Shown here piece after piece: positions 14,205 through 22,931 of a stretch of DNA of 33,583 nucleotides (position 1 is its first letter; every line of letters starts with the position of its first letter). The notes under the pieces were generated by a model. That model saw only the letters and a list, made by a program, of their open reading frames with translations. It was not told where the DNA came from and did not search any database. This stretch comes from Methylobacterium sp. J-048 (GTDB lineage Bacteria; Pseudomonadota; Alphaproteobacteria; Rhizobiales; Beijerinckiaceae), in contig NZ_JAKSYL010000250.1 of NCBI RefSeq assembly GCF_022829515.1, positions 1-33,583 of the forward strand, given 5' to 3'. The position numbers and the translations under genes were made by a program.

Positions 14205-16040
14205 TCACTCATCCCGAAAGACTTCATTCCAATGCGGCAACAGGCATGCGCAAGTAAGGAAGTAGACAAACCAGCAGCCGTATCGCGTATCGATGGACCA
14301 GAACTGATCGTCATCCATGAGCCCGTGCGTGATCGTGTTCCTGAGGTTGGGTCCTCCGCGAAAATCGAAGAGCATTTCGAGGTAGAACGCTATGTCTTGA
14401 CCGACAACGTTCTCCAGTTGAGGTCGGAGACGTCCCAGCAACGCCGATAGACCGATATCTTCCTGCGTCTGGTTTGCGTTGATGATCGACACATCCTGTC
14501 CAGCCTGCTTCAGCAGGTACCGGATCGAGTTCTCAATCTGCGGTATCAGAAAGTATGCGGCAGACATGTAGTCGCCGGCGAACATCCTCTGAAATCCGAC
14601 CGAGAAGGTATGCCTTCGATCCTCCGGAACGAACGGGCTATGAAACAGTATTGGCGCAAGGTCGTTCGCTGCGATCGAGTGCGTATTGTGGATGAACATG
14701 CGCGCGGGTTCTATACAGCCGGGTACGATTATGTGCCTGTCTAAGCCCAATCGCCGCGAGATTTCTGATTTGAGCGCGTCCCCTTCTGGCGCCGCCGCGA
14801 AATCAGAGCTGCCAGTTCTCGCTACCACTTTGCCTTCTCGATCATGTTGACTGCCAGCAAATATAGAGGCGAACGGCGATTGTCGCGCCTGCTCAAGAGC
14901 TTGCTTTTCAAGATCTACTCGGGCGATCACATTGTCCAGGGTCGCAAATCGCGCTAAACATTGGGATAGGGATGCGTCTTTAAACGCCGCAATCGTTTGT
15001 TCGACGATGTCGCCCAGATCGATTGGCCGCGTGACGGTGGCCATCTCGTCGCGAATATCGGCTTGACGGCGGACGAGGCTTGCACCCAGCGCTTCGACCC
15101 GGCCGGGTGGACGCAGACGCTTGGGAACACCGCGCAGCAGCTCGATCGCGTGGGTCAGATGATGGGTCGCCATGAGCGCCGACCCGGGGCTCGCTTCTGC
15201 GAAGCGTACGTGCGCCTCCGAAGCCGCAATCTGGCACCTGGCCGCCGCCTCTTCGTTTCGGGAGCGTTGGTGCGCTCGCGCCGCCATCATCCAGAACTCG
15301 GCCGTCTGATATGGGCTGCCCTCAGTAGACGCAGCCATGGCTTCGGCTTCGGTCGCGATCTGTGCCGTGTCGCTCACACCCTGCGCCAGATCTAAGGCTG
15401 CGTAGCCCGCGAATGCTCCCTGATCGCCTACCCGGAACGCATCCGCGCGTAAGCTTGCGAGGACCGCTTTCGCTCGGGCGACGGCAGGCTTGTCCCATCC
15501 GCTCGCGCGGCCGATGACGAGGGCTCGGGCTAGGAACCTCCTGGCGTCATGCCAACGGAACGTGGGCTCCTCCGCCTCGGGGGCGAGGCGACCCGCCATC
15601 ATCTCCTCGACGGTATCGACAAACGCCTCGATTGCCGTTGTCGCCGCGAGATGATTGCGGCGATCGGCCAGCCAGCCGACGTCCGAGAGGCGTGCACGAA
15701 CAGCACTGTGTTTCACCTGCGATCCGATGGAAGCCAAAACCCGCGACTGTTCCCTCGAAAAGTCGGAGGGTATGGCCGACCGTTTGCCATCCATCTGCAT
15801 CATGGGAGAATATGGTTCGGCCTTATCGTCAGGGTTGAAGTAGTATGAGGTTACCTCGAACAGAACACGATAAACCCGGTAGGCAACGCTTTCACCCAAG
15901 GCCTCTGCCTCAGACATGGCCTGCCGAAATTGCGCACATATATCATGGAGGCTTACAGTTTTTGAATTAGATATCTTATGCTCAAAATCTATTGATTTAA
16001 AATCATCGTCGGAAGCAAGCTGAAGTTTATCTGTATCCAT
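14205..16040 (-). CDS. DUF4209 (HEPN-motif) protein, candidate defence effector
   Basis: The start is the ATG at 16040 (MDTDKLQLASDDDF), preceded by AAGGTGA. The upstream extension reads through the end of another gene in a different frame and lacks domain character. The 611-aa product is largely alpha-helical. Its last 130 residues match DUF4209: YFLIPQIENSIRYLLKQAG, then FYLEMLFDFRGG, LRNTITHGLMDDDQFW and RYGCWFVYFL. RNTITH (R567 to H572) is the Rx4H signature of HEPN RNases. The first 90 bases of coding sequence are strikingly AT-rich. Proteins of this type often sit among restriction and abortive-infection genes, as here. RNase activity is inferred from the motif. Confidence 0.75.
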   Translation of the reverse strand: MDTDKLQLASDDDFKSIDFEHKISNSKTVSLHDICAQFRQAMSEAEALGESVAYRVYRVLFEVTSYYFNPDDKAEPYSPMMQMDGKRSAIPSDFSREQSRVLASIGSQVKHSAVRARLSDVGWLADRRNHLAATTAIEAFVDTVEEMMAGRLAPEAEEPTFRWHDARRFLARALVIGRASGWDKPAVARAKAVLASLRADAFRVGDQGAFAGYAALDLAQGVSDTAQIATEAEAMAASTEGSPYQTAEFWMMAARAHQRSRNEEAAARCQIAASEAHVRFAEASPGSALMATHHLTHAIELLRGVPKRLRPPGRVEALGASLVRRQADIRDEMATVTRPIDLGDIVEQTIAAFKDASLSQCLARFATLDNVIARVDLEKQALEQARQSPFASIFAGSQHDREGKVVARTGSSDFAAAPEGDALKSEISRRLGLDRHIIVPGCIEPARMFIHNTHSIAANDLAPILFHSPFVPEDRRHTFSVGFQRMFAGDYMSAAYFLIPQIENSIRYLLKQAGQDVSIINANQTQEDIGLSALLGRLRPQLENVVGQDIAFYLEMLFDFRGGPNLRNTITHGLMDDDQFWSIDTRYGCWFVYFLTCACLLPHWNEVFRDE

Positions 16041-16158
16041 CGGCGTCACCTTGTCTGCACGCTGGACGTCGAGCGGGTGCGCCACACCGAGAAGGGTGGT
16101 CCCGACAAGTGGCGAAAGGCATAAGGATCGACGGCAACCGCTCAAGTTAGTCCAAGCG

Positions 16159-17757
16159 TCACACGTCGGGCATGGCATCCACCCATCCGTCCGGTGCTTG
16201 GATCTTCGCCTCGATGCCAGCGTGCTCCGCCAAGAGGGAGAGCAGATTACCGCCGCTGATAAGCTCGATCGGCTTGCCATTGGCGAACTCGAACGCGGCC
16301 CTGCCGTAGCCGCTGGTGCTGACGAGGATGCCCTTCGAAGCGCCCTCGTTCATCACCGTGCCGTAGAGATCGCGCACGGCGCTCACCCCAACCGTGTGCT
16401 TGTAGCGCTTGGCCTGGATCACGACCTTGCCACCGAAGATGGGGCGTTGGTCAAAGGCGACGCAATCGACGCCGCCGTCGCGAGACGCCTGCGTCAACCG
16501 CGCTTCGAGACCCATGCGTTCGAACAGATTGGTGATCAAGGACTCGAACTCACTGGGTGTCAGCTCCATTAGGTTCGGCCGGCTGTCGAGGGTCGAGAGC
16601 ACGTCCGCTTCCTGAATGAAGCGGTGGTCGACCATGTTGATGTCGACGATCGGCTTCACCGCCACCAATTCAGACGGGTGGCCCGAGACGTGGGCGCGGA
16701 GCTGCTTCAGGCAGGTGGCTGGCTCGACGCGATCAAGGTTGAGTTGGCCGAACTGCTCGGCTGACACGCGGACCGAGATGAGGCACGGCCGGATCGGTCG
16801 GCCGGTGGCGCGGTCGATCGTCGAGACGAAGACGCTCACGACAGCGTTCTCGACCACCTGCGCCTCATCCGAGTCGAAGACCTCGTGCAAAAGGCGCAGC
16901 GCGGTCTGTGCCAGCGTCTGGACATAGAGCGCCTGCCGCGTTTTCTCGCTGCGTTTGGTCTCGACAATCTCGTCGTTCGAGCGGACGTAACGGTACTTCT
17001 CGACGGTGGGAACCACCTCGTCGATCGCGGGGATTTCGTAATCGACGACGAGCTGCTTGGACTCCGGGGCGAAGGCGATGCTGTGCTCCTGCGGGAAGCC
17101 GTCGGGATACTCAGAACGCTGGAATACGGCCTCGAAGTACGAGACAACCGCTTCCGCGTCCCCGGCTCGATATGCGTCCCGAAGAGCTATGATCTCAGCA
17201 TTGTGGCGATCAGTCTCGGCTTGTAGGTCCGCCAGCGCCGTGGCGCGCCGCTGCTTAACCGCTTCGAGGTCGGCTAAGAGCGCTTGGTGGGACGCCTGAG
17301 CCTGCTCCACCAGACGTCGATGGCGTCCCTGCGATCCTGGCATCAAGCGTCCGAAGAAGCCGAGCGGCGCGGGCAGCAGCGTATCTAGCGGCGGGACGGG
17401 GGTCAGCCTGAGCGACACGTCTTTGTTGAGGTCACCATCCGACACGTGCTTCAGCAGAGCGTCGAAGTCCACCGTCAGATCGGTCGATAGCGCGGCCCCC
17501 AGTATGCCGTCCAACTCCTCAATCTGAAGCGCGATCAGATCGTTCTCGGACTGCGCTTCTTCCTGCCGCGCTTCGAGGTAGGCTTGGCGCTCCAGCTTGT
17601 CCAACTGGCGAGCCGTTTGGGCAGCGGTGCGCTCCTGCAATCGCGCCTCCTGCGCGGCTGCGCGGGCATAGCGCTCCTTGGCACGTTCCTGATTTCTGCG
17701 CGCCCTATCGGCTTCTCTCGCCATCCTGTTGAGAGTGCTGACGAAGCTTCGAGCCAC
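16159..17757 (-). CDS. Coiled-coil protein with Mrr-type nuclease domain
   Basis: This 532-aa protein begins with about 80 residues of Arg/Glu/Ala-rich coiled coil, has a second helical segment at 145-195, a central beta-rich part, and a C-terminal Mrr_cat domain. The nuclease motifs are PSEFESLITNLF (401-412), GVDCVAF with Asp431, and VVIQAKRY with Gln448 and Lys450, followed by GILVSTSGYG. The invariant acid and QxK are all present, so the enzyme should be active. Mrr relatives cut methylated DNA or are triggered by stress. It lies 118 bp upstream of the DUF4209 gene on the same strand and may be co-transcribed with it. It is distinct from the second Mrr-like protein at 11322. Confidence 0.85.
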   Translation of the reverse strand: MARSFVSTLNRMAREADRARRNQERAKERYARAAAQEARLQERTAAQTARQLDKLERQAYLEARQEEAQSENDLIALQIEELDGILGAALSTDLTVDFDALLKHVSDGDLNKDVSLRLTPVPPLDTLLPAPLGFFGRLMPGSQGRHRRLVEQAQASHQALLADLEAVKQRRATALADLQAETDRHNAEIIALRDAYRAGDAEAVVSYFEAVFQRSEYPDGFPQEHSIAFAPESKQLVVDYEIPAIDEVVPTVEKYRYVRSNDEIVETKRSEKTRQALYVQTLAQTALRLLHEVFDSDEAQVVENAVVSVFVSTIDRATGRPIRPCLISVRVSAEQFGQLNLDRVEPATCLKQLRAHVSGHPSELVAVKPIVDINMVDHRFIQEADVLSTLDSRPNLMELTPSEFESLITNLFERMGLEARLTQASRDGGVDCVAFDQRPIFGGKVVIQAKRYKHTVGVSAVRDLYGTVMNEGASKGILVSTSGYGRAAFEFANGKPIELISGGNLLSLLAEHAGIEAKIQAPDGWVDAMPDV

Positions 17758-17955
17758 AGCTTTCCTCCAGTCGTTGAGCGAAGGATGCTACGGTCAAGCT
17801 AGAGTTGTCGAGTGGGTGCAATCGGACTCCTGCGTCGTACTCGGCCAGCCGTGTCGGCCTAAGCGACTTGGAGGCGTTCTGCGATCACAAGCGACGGCGC
17901 GAGACGCCGGACGGACCGGTCGAGGTCGCCCAGGGCTGCGCCGCCACAGGCCGCC

Positions 17956-18480
17956 CTAAGCCGATCGCGGGCCGCCCATCACGGCGATGATCCGATCGGC
18001 GCTCGGATCGCCATGGAAGGCCTTGCGGTCAAAGCGGCGGAGCATGGCCTTGTACTCCGGCAAGCTCGTCTGAGTGTGCGAGTTCATGTAGTGGCCCTTG
18101 AAATGCTGGTATCGTCCCATCGCCTCGATGAGGTGATGGGCGATGCCGTGGTGGTCGTTGTGGTTGCCGTCGAACCCGCCGAACCGGACCGGGTCGGCCC
18201 CGCCAAGAGCCGCATCCACGCGAGCCCTGTCGGCATCCGGAAGAGCGGCGTAGGCCTGTTCCAGCGCGCGCCACATATCGAGGATGTCGCAGGTCTCACG
18301 GACGAGGGGTGGCGCGTCTTCCTGGTCGAAGAGGCCGCTGTACTCCCAGGACAGGCCCCATTCGTGAGTGCCGAGCGAGCGCATCACGAACTCCGGGTCG
18401 ATCTCGTGACGCGCGTCGAGCTTCTTGCTGATGTCGCACAACAGCGCCACGATCAGTCGCTCACCATTGCTAAGTTTCAT
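17956..18480 (-). CDS. YfbU-family protein
   Basis: The start is the ATG at 18480, where the family's typical N-terminus begins (MKLSNGERLIVALLCDISKK). Other family hallmarks are EIDPEFVMRSL, WGLSWEYSGLF, CDILDMWRALEQAY, RFGGFDGN, IAHHLIEAMGRYQHFKG and the EYKAMLRRF tail. The length of 174 aa is close to the usual size. The family is a small cytoplasmic helical protein of unknown biochemical function that is widely scattered, often on mobile DNA. It is placed beside the nuclease genes on the same strand. Confidence 0.85.
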   Translation of the reverse strand: MKLSNGERLIVALLCDISKKLDARHEIDPEFVMRSLGTHEWGLSWEYSGLFDQEDAPPLVRETCDILDMWRALEQAYAALPDADRARVDAALGGADPVRFGGFDGNHNDHHGIAHHLIEAMGRYQHFKGHYMNSHTQTSLPEYKAMLRRFDRKAFHGDPSADRIIAVMGGPRSA

Positions 18481-18709
18481 GCCGCTCTCGTTCGCATTCC
18501 TGGGATCGGCCTCAGGTGGCAACCCGGGCACCGTTTGCAACGGCAGCAGGACCGATCAAGCTTGACTGTTGGAGCGGCGGTTATCCACAGGATCTAACTG
18601 GGCGCCGCGCGTTCAGTACTTGTAGCGCCCAAGGAGCGCTCCGACGTCTCGGACGTGCGTGGTCTGGCTAGCCTTACGCCTTTGATCTGCGCCGCGACGG
18701 AGAACTGCT

Positions 18710-18949
18710 ATGGCCGGCAAGACCACATCCTCGAAGGCTGCCACGGCGGCGTCCAAGACCCTGCGCAGCGGCGAGACTGGCTCGAAGAGCAAGTCTGCGG
18801 GCGGCTCTGCCCTGTCGCAGAAGGAGACGCGCAATACCAAGAACACGTCGTCGGGTGCAGCGACCAAGGCGTCCAAGACGCTCAGCGACGGCCGCTCCGC
18901 AAAGGCGAGCCGGTCGGCAGCGGGCTCGGCGTTGAGCCAGAAGCGCTGA
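18710..18949 (+). CDS. Ser/Ala/Lys-rich repeat protein
   Basis: This 79-aa basic protein is made of two imperfect copies of about 33 residues, each with AASKTL or TKASKTL near the front and (A/G)GSALSQK at the end. The composition is low complexity (Ser, Ala, Lys, Thr), and it is probably unstructured or a short helix in isolation. Similar small proteins are widespread in proteobacteria, but I know of no function. It heads a row of three plus-strand genes (18710, 18987, 19587). Confidence 0.65.
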   Translation: MAGKTTSSKAATAASKTLRSGETGSKSKSAGGSALSQKETRNTKNTSSGAATKASKTLSDGRSAKASRSAAGSALSQKR

Positions 18950-18986
18950 TCTCGGCGGCACTCCAATTCGACCAGAAGGGGCGAAC

Positions 18987-19574
18987 GTGGCGAGCATATT
19001 GACCGTTGAAGAGCGCCGCGCCAAGGCGCGGGGTTTCCTCTGGATCGTCCAGGCGGGACTGCTGGCGGAGGCCGGCCGGGTTCGCCGGACCGATCCGAGC
19101 AAAGATCCGCAGAAGGTGGCCGAGTATTCCGGATCCGGGATGTTCATCCGTATCGACGAGGCGGTTCGTGCCGCCGGTCGCATCCCGGACGACATGACCG
19201 CAGCCGAAGCTGCCAAGGCGTTCTGCGCCTTCTATGCGGGCTCGGAGCGCTCTCGCGACGTGCCTCACTGGTTCGTTCGATACGGCCAGGAGCAGCACGA
19301 TTACTCGGCGGTGAGCAGGACCGATCGGTTCCTCTGGACGGTACAGACCGCCGCGCTCGCCGACATCGAGAACCAGGCCGGCTGGGATGCCAAAGACAGG
19401 AAGCCGGAGCGCTTCGGTCCCCAGGCGATCGTCGAGACGATGGCGCAGGCGGTTCGAGTTGCAGCGCTGATCCCAAACGAGATCGACGCTACCGCGGCGG
19501 CGAGCGAATTTCTGGACTTCTATGCGCCCGGTATGGGGGAACGACGCACGCCGCCGAAGTGGTGCCGCGGCTAG
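18987..19574 (+). CDS. Hypothetical protein with internal duplication
   Basis: The start is the GTG at 18987, with AGAAGGGG about 7 nt upstream. The 195-aa product consists of two related halves. FLWIVQAGLLAEA at about residue 17 corresponds to FLWTVQTAALADI at about 113. DEAVRAAGRIPDDMTAAEAA corresponds to AQAVRVAALIPNEIDATAAA. The endings FCAFYAG and FLDFYAP also match. The duplication within one gene implies a repeated helical fold, possibly with a pseudo-symmetric binding surface. Function unknown. Spacing to the neighbours (37 and 12 bp) suggests an operon. Confidence 0.7.
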   Translation: MASILTVEERRAKARGFLWIVQAGLLAEAGRVRRTDPSKDPQKVAEYSGSGMFIRIDEAVRAAGRIPDDMTAAEAAKAFCAFYAGSERSRDVPHWFVRYGQEQHDYSAVSRTDRFLWTVQTAALADIENQAGWDAKDRKPERFGPQAIVETMAQAVRVAALIPNEIDATAAASEFLDFYAPGMGERRTPPKWCRG

Positions 19575-19586
19575 CAGGGGGCGACG

Positions 19587-19916
19587 ATGGGTGCATTCTA
19601 TCGGATCGACTACGCCGGCGCGTCCGGCTCGGGCGCGGGTGCCATGGCTCTCGCCAACGGCAAGGTTGCCGGTCTTGACGTCGGCGGGGGCGTCTATCGC
19701 GGCTCCTACGTTGAGGAGGGTGGTCACCGGCGTGGCACCGCCGTCCTATCCATGCCGAATGGGGGCCAGCTCGTAAATGGCCTGCAGCTCCCTGCCGGCA
19801 CGGAGATCCCGATCGAGTTTGCCATCCCGATTGATGCGCCCGGTGGGCACATGCTGACCGTTTCGGTCACCGGCAGACAGGTTGGCGTGATTCTACACCA
19901 GATTGGCGACCTGTAA
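19587..19916 (+). CDS. GrlR-like small beta-rich protein
   Basis: This 109-aa protein starts at an ATG preceded by AGGGGG. FYRIDYAGASGSGAGAMALA, then GKVAGLDVGGGVYRGSYVEE, resembles the start of the GrlR regulatory-protein fold (a short calycin-like barrel), where a G-x-G-x-G strand is followed by a G-x-D turn and a Y-x-G-x-Y strand. Outside that motif the similarity is weak. GrlR in enteropathogens is a negative regulator. Here it would be a distant relative with unknown partner, in a row with two unknown genes. It ends 2 bp from a convergent gene. Confidence 0.6.
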   Translation: MGAFYRIDYAGASGSGAGAMALANGKVAGLDVGGGVYRGSYVEEGGHRRGTAVLSMPNGGQLVNGLQLPAGTEIPIEFAIPIDAPGGHMLTVSVTGRQVGVILHQIGDL

Positions 19917-19918
19917 CC

Positions 19919-20479
19919 TCAGGCCGCACCGTCCGGGTCCGCCGACACGGAAGCGTCAGGTGGCGTGTTCACCCACCCGTCGTCGTTGCTGGCGACGCCG
20001 GCCATGTACTCGTCGAGGGTGACGAGGTTTTGCAGATGGCGCAGCAGGAGGAGGCGGATCTGGCGAAGGCCGGCCTTCCCACGATGGACCGCACTCTTGA
20101 TGTGAGCGTGTGCCGGATTGGCCTCACACTCCTCCGTGGCCTCCACAGGCGACGCTTCGACCAGGAAGGCTGTCTGGCCGGCGGTATCGACCTCGTTGCA
20201 AACGGGGCCGCACTCGAACCTAGACATGAAGGACGACTGCCGGTCCTTAGGGTTCTTCGCTGTCTGATCCCGAGCACGCTCGGTGATGGTCGCGGGCGCG
20301 ACAAGGTGCTCGCGGTCGACGCTGTAGCCGCGCGAACTCAGGTCTTCGAGGTTGACGGCTGAAGGTCTGATCTCGCCGTTTTCAAAGTGCTCCGGATGGT
20401 AGGTGAGCCGGAGCAGCCACTCCTCGTGGGGAACGGTGGTATCCGGCTCAGGCGTCTCGCGCGCGACCGCGACGCTCAT
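19919..20479 (-). CDS. Hypothetical protein, last gene of TIGR04255-like operon
   Basis: This 186-aa protein starts at the ATG at 20479. The N-terminal half is most protein-like (WLLRLTYHPEHFENGEIRPS, then DLSSRGYSVDREHL). The C-terminal part is acidic, with a helical stretch (GLRQIRLLLLRHLQNLVTLD). I recognise no domain. It lies 21 bp after the gene at 20501-21058, so it is likely expressed with it. Confidence 0.6.
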   Translation of the reverse strand: MSVAVARETPEPDTTVPHEEWLLRLTYHPEHFENGEIRPSAVNLEDLSSRGYSVDREHLVAPATITERARDQTAKNPKDRQSSFMSRFECGPVCNEVDTAGQTAFLVEASPVEATEECEANPAHAHIKSAVHRGKAGLRQIRLLLLRHLQNLVTLDEYMAGVASNDDGWVNTPPDASVSADPDGAA

Positions 20480-20500
20480 TCATGACCTACACGATAGGGC

Positions 20501-21058
20501 TCAGGTGCGCAGAACGGCGATCAGCTCGGGCGGCAGAGGAGTGCCTATGGCAGCCCCATCCTCGGCGAACTCGATACCGTCCGGCGTACGGCCATAGTAC
20601 GAGTACTGCCTCGTTCCCGTGAAGCCCAGATCCAACTCGACGTGCGGCGTCTTCCAGTAGAAGTTGATCTCGCCGTCGCCCGCGAGACTGATGTACGGCC
20701 GCGCGAGATCGCCGAGGGCATGAAGCTCGCGCACGAACGCGAGCGCCTGCCGAGATGTCTCGATGGTGGGGCCGACGCTCTCGGGGCCGTCCCAGCCGGC
20801 TTCATAGGCCGCGATGGTCTGGAGACGCTTGATCTCCTCGGGCTCGGCGTACGCGACCGGCGCGCGAGGCGCACGCAGGGCCGTATCCTCGAACCGGTGC
20901 GCGTCGTAGCCGGCGAACGCAGGTGCCTGAGCTGTCAGCATGACGCCGGACAGAAGGGCGACCGCTACCACGCGCGGATCGAGCGCGAGCGCGCCGCCGA
21001 CCAGCGCGCCGATCGGCGCCCCCGTTTCCGTCTCCATGTGTGTCAGGCCCATGCCCAT
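20501..21058 (-). CDS. Hypothetical protein with N-terminal membrane/signal segment and AGWDG motif
   Basis: The ATG at 21058 overlaps the stop of the upstream gene by one base (TAATG), the signature of coupled translation. The 185-aa product has a hydrophobic segment (VVAVALLSGVMLTAQAPAFA, about residues 30-50) that may be a signal peptide if translation begins at the second Met. Then come AYEAGWDGPESVGP and PYISLAGDGEINFYW. The GWDG plus DGEI...W pattern occurs in small proteins that I have seen beside TIGR04255-type genes; I know no function. The partner gene upstream fits that pairing. Confidence 0.65.
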   Translation of the reverse strand: MGMGLTHMETETGAPIGALVGGALALDPRVVAVALLSGVMLTAQAPAFAGYDAHRFEDTALRAPRAPVAYAEPEEIKRLQTIAAYEAGWDGPESVGPTIETSRQALAFVRELHALGDLARPYISLAGDGEINFYWKTPHVELDLGFTGTRQYSYYGRTPDGIEFAEDGAAIGTPLPPELIAVLRT

Positions 21059-21918
21059 TACTCCGCTCCTAGGCCGATCCGTTCAATCATCGAGTCGGTC
21101 AGGAGTTCTCTCAGAACGCGCTTGTTGCCATCATGTAAGGCCTCCATCAAGCCGGACAATGCGCGATGATCCGGGTCGCTAGCTTGGTTGAAGGACGCGA
21201 GCTCGTCGAGCCGCTGGGCGATGCGCAAGGCCTGGATGTGCGAGATCGCGACGGCCGTACGGATCTCACCCGCCACGTTCATCTGGCCGGCATCCACGTT
21301 GAGCTGATTGAGCACATCGCGTCCCGGGTTGGTCCCGCCGTTGAACCAGCCGGTGTGGCAGTGCCAGCGCGTCCCCGACGAGAAGGCGAGCGGGTTGAGA
21401 TGGGCTGATCCGCTACGCAGCAGCTCCGCCGCGGCGTAGGCGGGCTCGTCGCCGTCGTAGACGAATTGGTCGACCCAGCGCATGCCAATGCCGGTCAGAA
21501 ATGAATTGGTTCCGTGTATCTTCGCTAGTATTCGCGAAATATACGACTTTTGATGGGGCCAAATCTCGTCCCAGCGCGTATATTTGTTACACGTGATCGT
21601 CACCGAGGTCGTTTGGATGTTGATGACGGTCTCAATCGTGCCGTCAGCATGCGACCTAATCATGCGTAACCCAGCGCCTTCGCTGATCTGCTGCGGGCCG
21701 ATTTGCGGTGCGCCGCCCTGTTGCTGGGTCACCTGCACCTGCATGACATTCAGCGTCTCGATGGCGGTAAATTCGTCCTTGAGTTCCTCTTTCAAGGTGA
21801 GCAGAGCCGGCATGGCCTGCTGCAGAGGAGGCGTGAACTCCAAGAAGATCGTTTCCTCGACGATCGCGTGCGCGTCGTGGACCGGCCTGAAACGGGAGAC
21901 TGTCGGAGAGGCGGTCAT
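21058..21918 (-). CDS. TIGR04255-like family protein
   Basis: This 286-aa protein carries IVEETIFLEFTPPL near its N-terminus, a strand pair with VTITCNKYTRWDEIWPHQ, and SFLTGIGMRWVDQFVYDGD. These are the conserved landmarks of the sporadically distributed TIGR04255 family. The rest is a mixed alpha/beta domain with a helical C-terminus. The biochemical role of the family is unknown. It is scattered among genomes and often linked to small companions, as here. It leads a three-gene minus-strand operon (21918 to 19919). Confidence 0.65.
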   Translation of the reverse strand: MTASPTVSRFRPVHDAHAIVEETIFLEFTPPLQQAMPALLTLKEELKDEFTAIETLNVMQVQVTQQQGGAPQIGPQQISEGAGLRMIRSHADGTIETVINIQTTSVTITCNKYTRWDEIWPHQKSYISRILAKIHGTNSFLTGIGMRWVDQFVYDGDEPAYAAAELLRSGSAHLNPLAFSSGTRWHCHTGWFNGGTNPGRDVLNQLNVDAGQMNVAGEIRTAVAISHIQALRIAQRLDELASFNQASDPDHRALSGLMEALHDGNKRVLRELLTDSMIERIGLGAE

Positions 21919-22048
21919 CGGGGGTTACGGTCTCACGTACGGTTCTTCCGAACACCTCAGCGAAAAGCGGTGGACAACGTCTTAAACCCCCTTGCCGATG
22001 CTGTGCAAAGATAGCGTCCGGCTCCGACCGCCACATGGCGGCTGGTGT

Positions 22049-22858
22049 TTATGCCGCGACCGCCTCGGCTTCCCACGGCCGCGCCGGCAGACACGGCGGG
22101 GCGATCGCGAGACCCGGCAGGTCGGCGAGCTGTTCGGCCAATGCCGTCAAGGCGTGGTGCCACGCGGCGTAGGCGGCGCGCTCCTGCACCACGACGTCGA
22201 GGGGCGTGATGTACTCCGTCCGGGTCCCGATCCGCCGCCTGGTCCGGCGGCACCAGACGGCCCGAACGCGATCGATCTCAATCGGCGAGACGTAGGGCGG
22301 CATATCGGAGCGGCCGGCGACGACGATGAGGGGCGCGACCACGATCTTGCTCAACCGCCGTAACGGAGCGTCCTCGATCGGCGCGACGCGCACGGTCTCG
22401 CCGTCCGGGCCCAGCTCGCGGGTGACCTTCGCGGCCTGGATGAAGGCCGTCCCGCCCCGCTCCTCCTCGGCGATGAAGTGGCCGGCTTCGAGAGCGCCCT
22501 CGCGGGTCCAGAGCGAGAAGGCGAGGTCCTCGCCGTTGTGATCCTCGCAGAAGTAGTCATCGAGGCTCAGCACCAGGTCGTGGGCGGTGAGCAGGGCGTC
22601 GCCCGCGCCGTAGAGCATCGCCAGGACCTCACGGGCCTGCGAGGCGGCCGACGCGCCCCAGCCCGAGGTGTCGACCCGCTCGCCGCGCGCCAGCGCGTTG
22701 CTGCCGGGAGCCATCGGGCCACGGATCCCAAGCATGCGCCGGGTATCGACGCCGAGGCGGTCGATTTTCTTCTCGCGGTAGGCGCGCACCATCAGCGCCT
22801 CGATGCCGATGCTCTCGCGAGCGGTGGAGCGGGACGGGATACGCACGGAACGCCTCAT
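22049..22858 (-). CDS. Unknown plasmid protein divergent from parA
   Basis: This 269-aa protein starts at the ATG at 22858. Basic N-terminal residues precede IGIEALMVRAYREKKIDRLG. A middle region (VLSLDDYFCEDHNGEDLAFS) and a C-terminal helical part (ERAAYAAWHHALTALAEQLA) follow. The IEALMVRAYR segment recalls small uncharacterised proteins of alphaproteobacterial phages and plasmids. It is read divergently from parA across a 168-bp region rich in dyads. That position often belongs to replication or copy-control genes, but nothing in the sequence proves a replication role. Confidence 0.65.
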   Translation of the reverse strand: MRRSVRIPSRSTARESIGIEALMVRAYREKKIDRLGVDTRRMLGIRGPMAPGSNALARGERVDTSGWGASAASQAREVLAMLYGAGDALLTAHDLVLSLDDYFCEDHNGEDLAFSLWTREGALEAGHFIAEEERGGTAFIQAAKVTRELGPDGETVRVAPIEDAPLRRLSKIVVAPLIVVAGRSDMPPYVSPIEIDRVRAVWCRRTRRRIGTRTEYITPLDVVVQERAAYAAWHHALTALAEQLADLPGLAIAPPCLPARPWEAEAVAA

Positions 22859-22931
22859 GTGGAGGAGGCGCGAGCGTCCGGGTGCGACGGTAAACGAGCC
22901 CTTGCCGGCTCTGGTCTATTTACAGGAGCTG

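Noticed and set aside
22049..22858. The gene as a RepA-type replication initiator
   Set aside because: Position beside parA is suggestive, but I could not see a winged-helix initiator or other Rep motif, so it is left as unknown.
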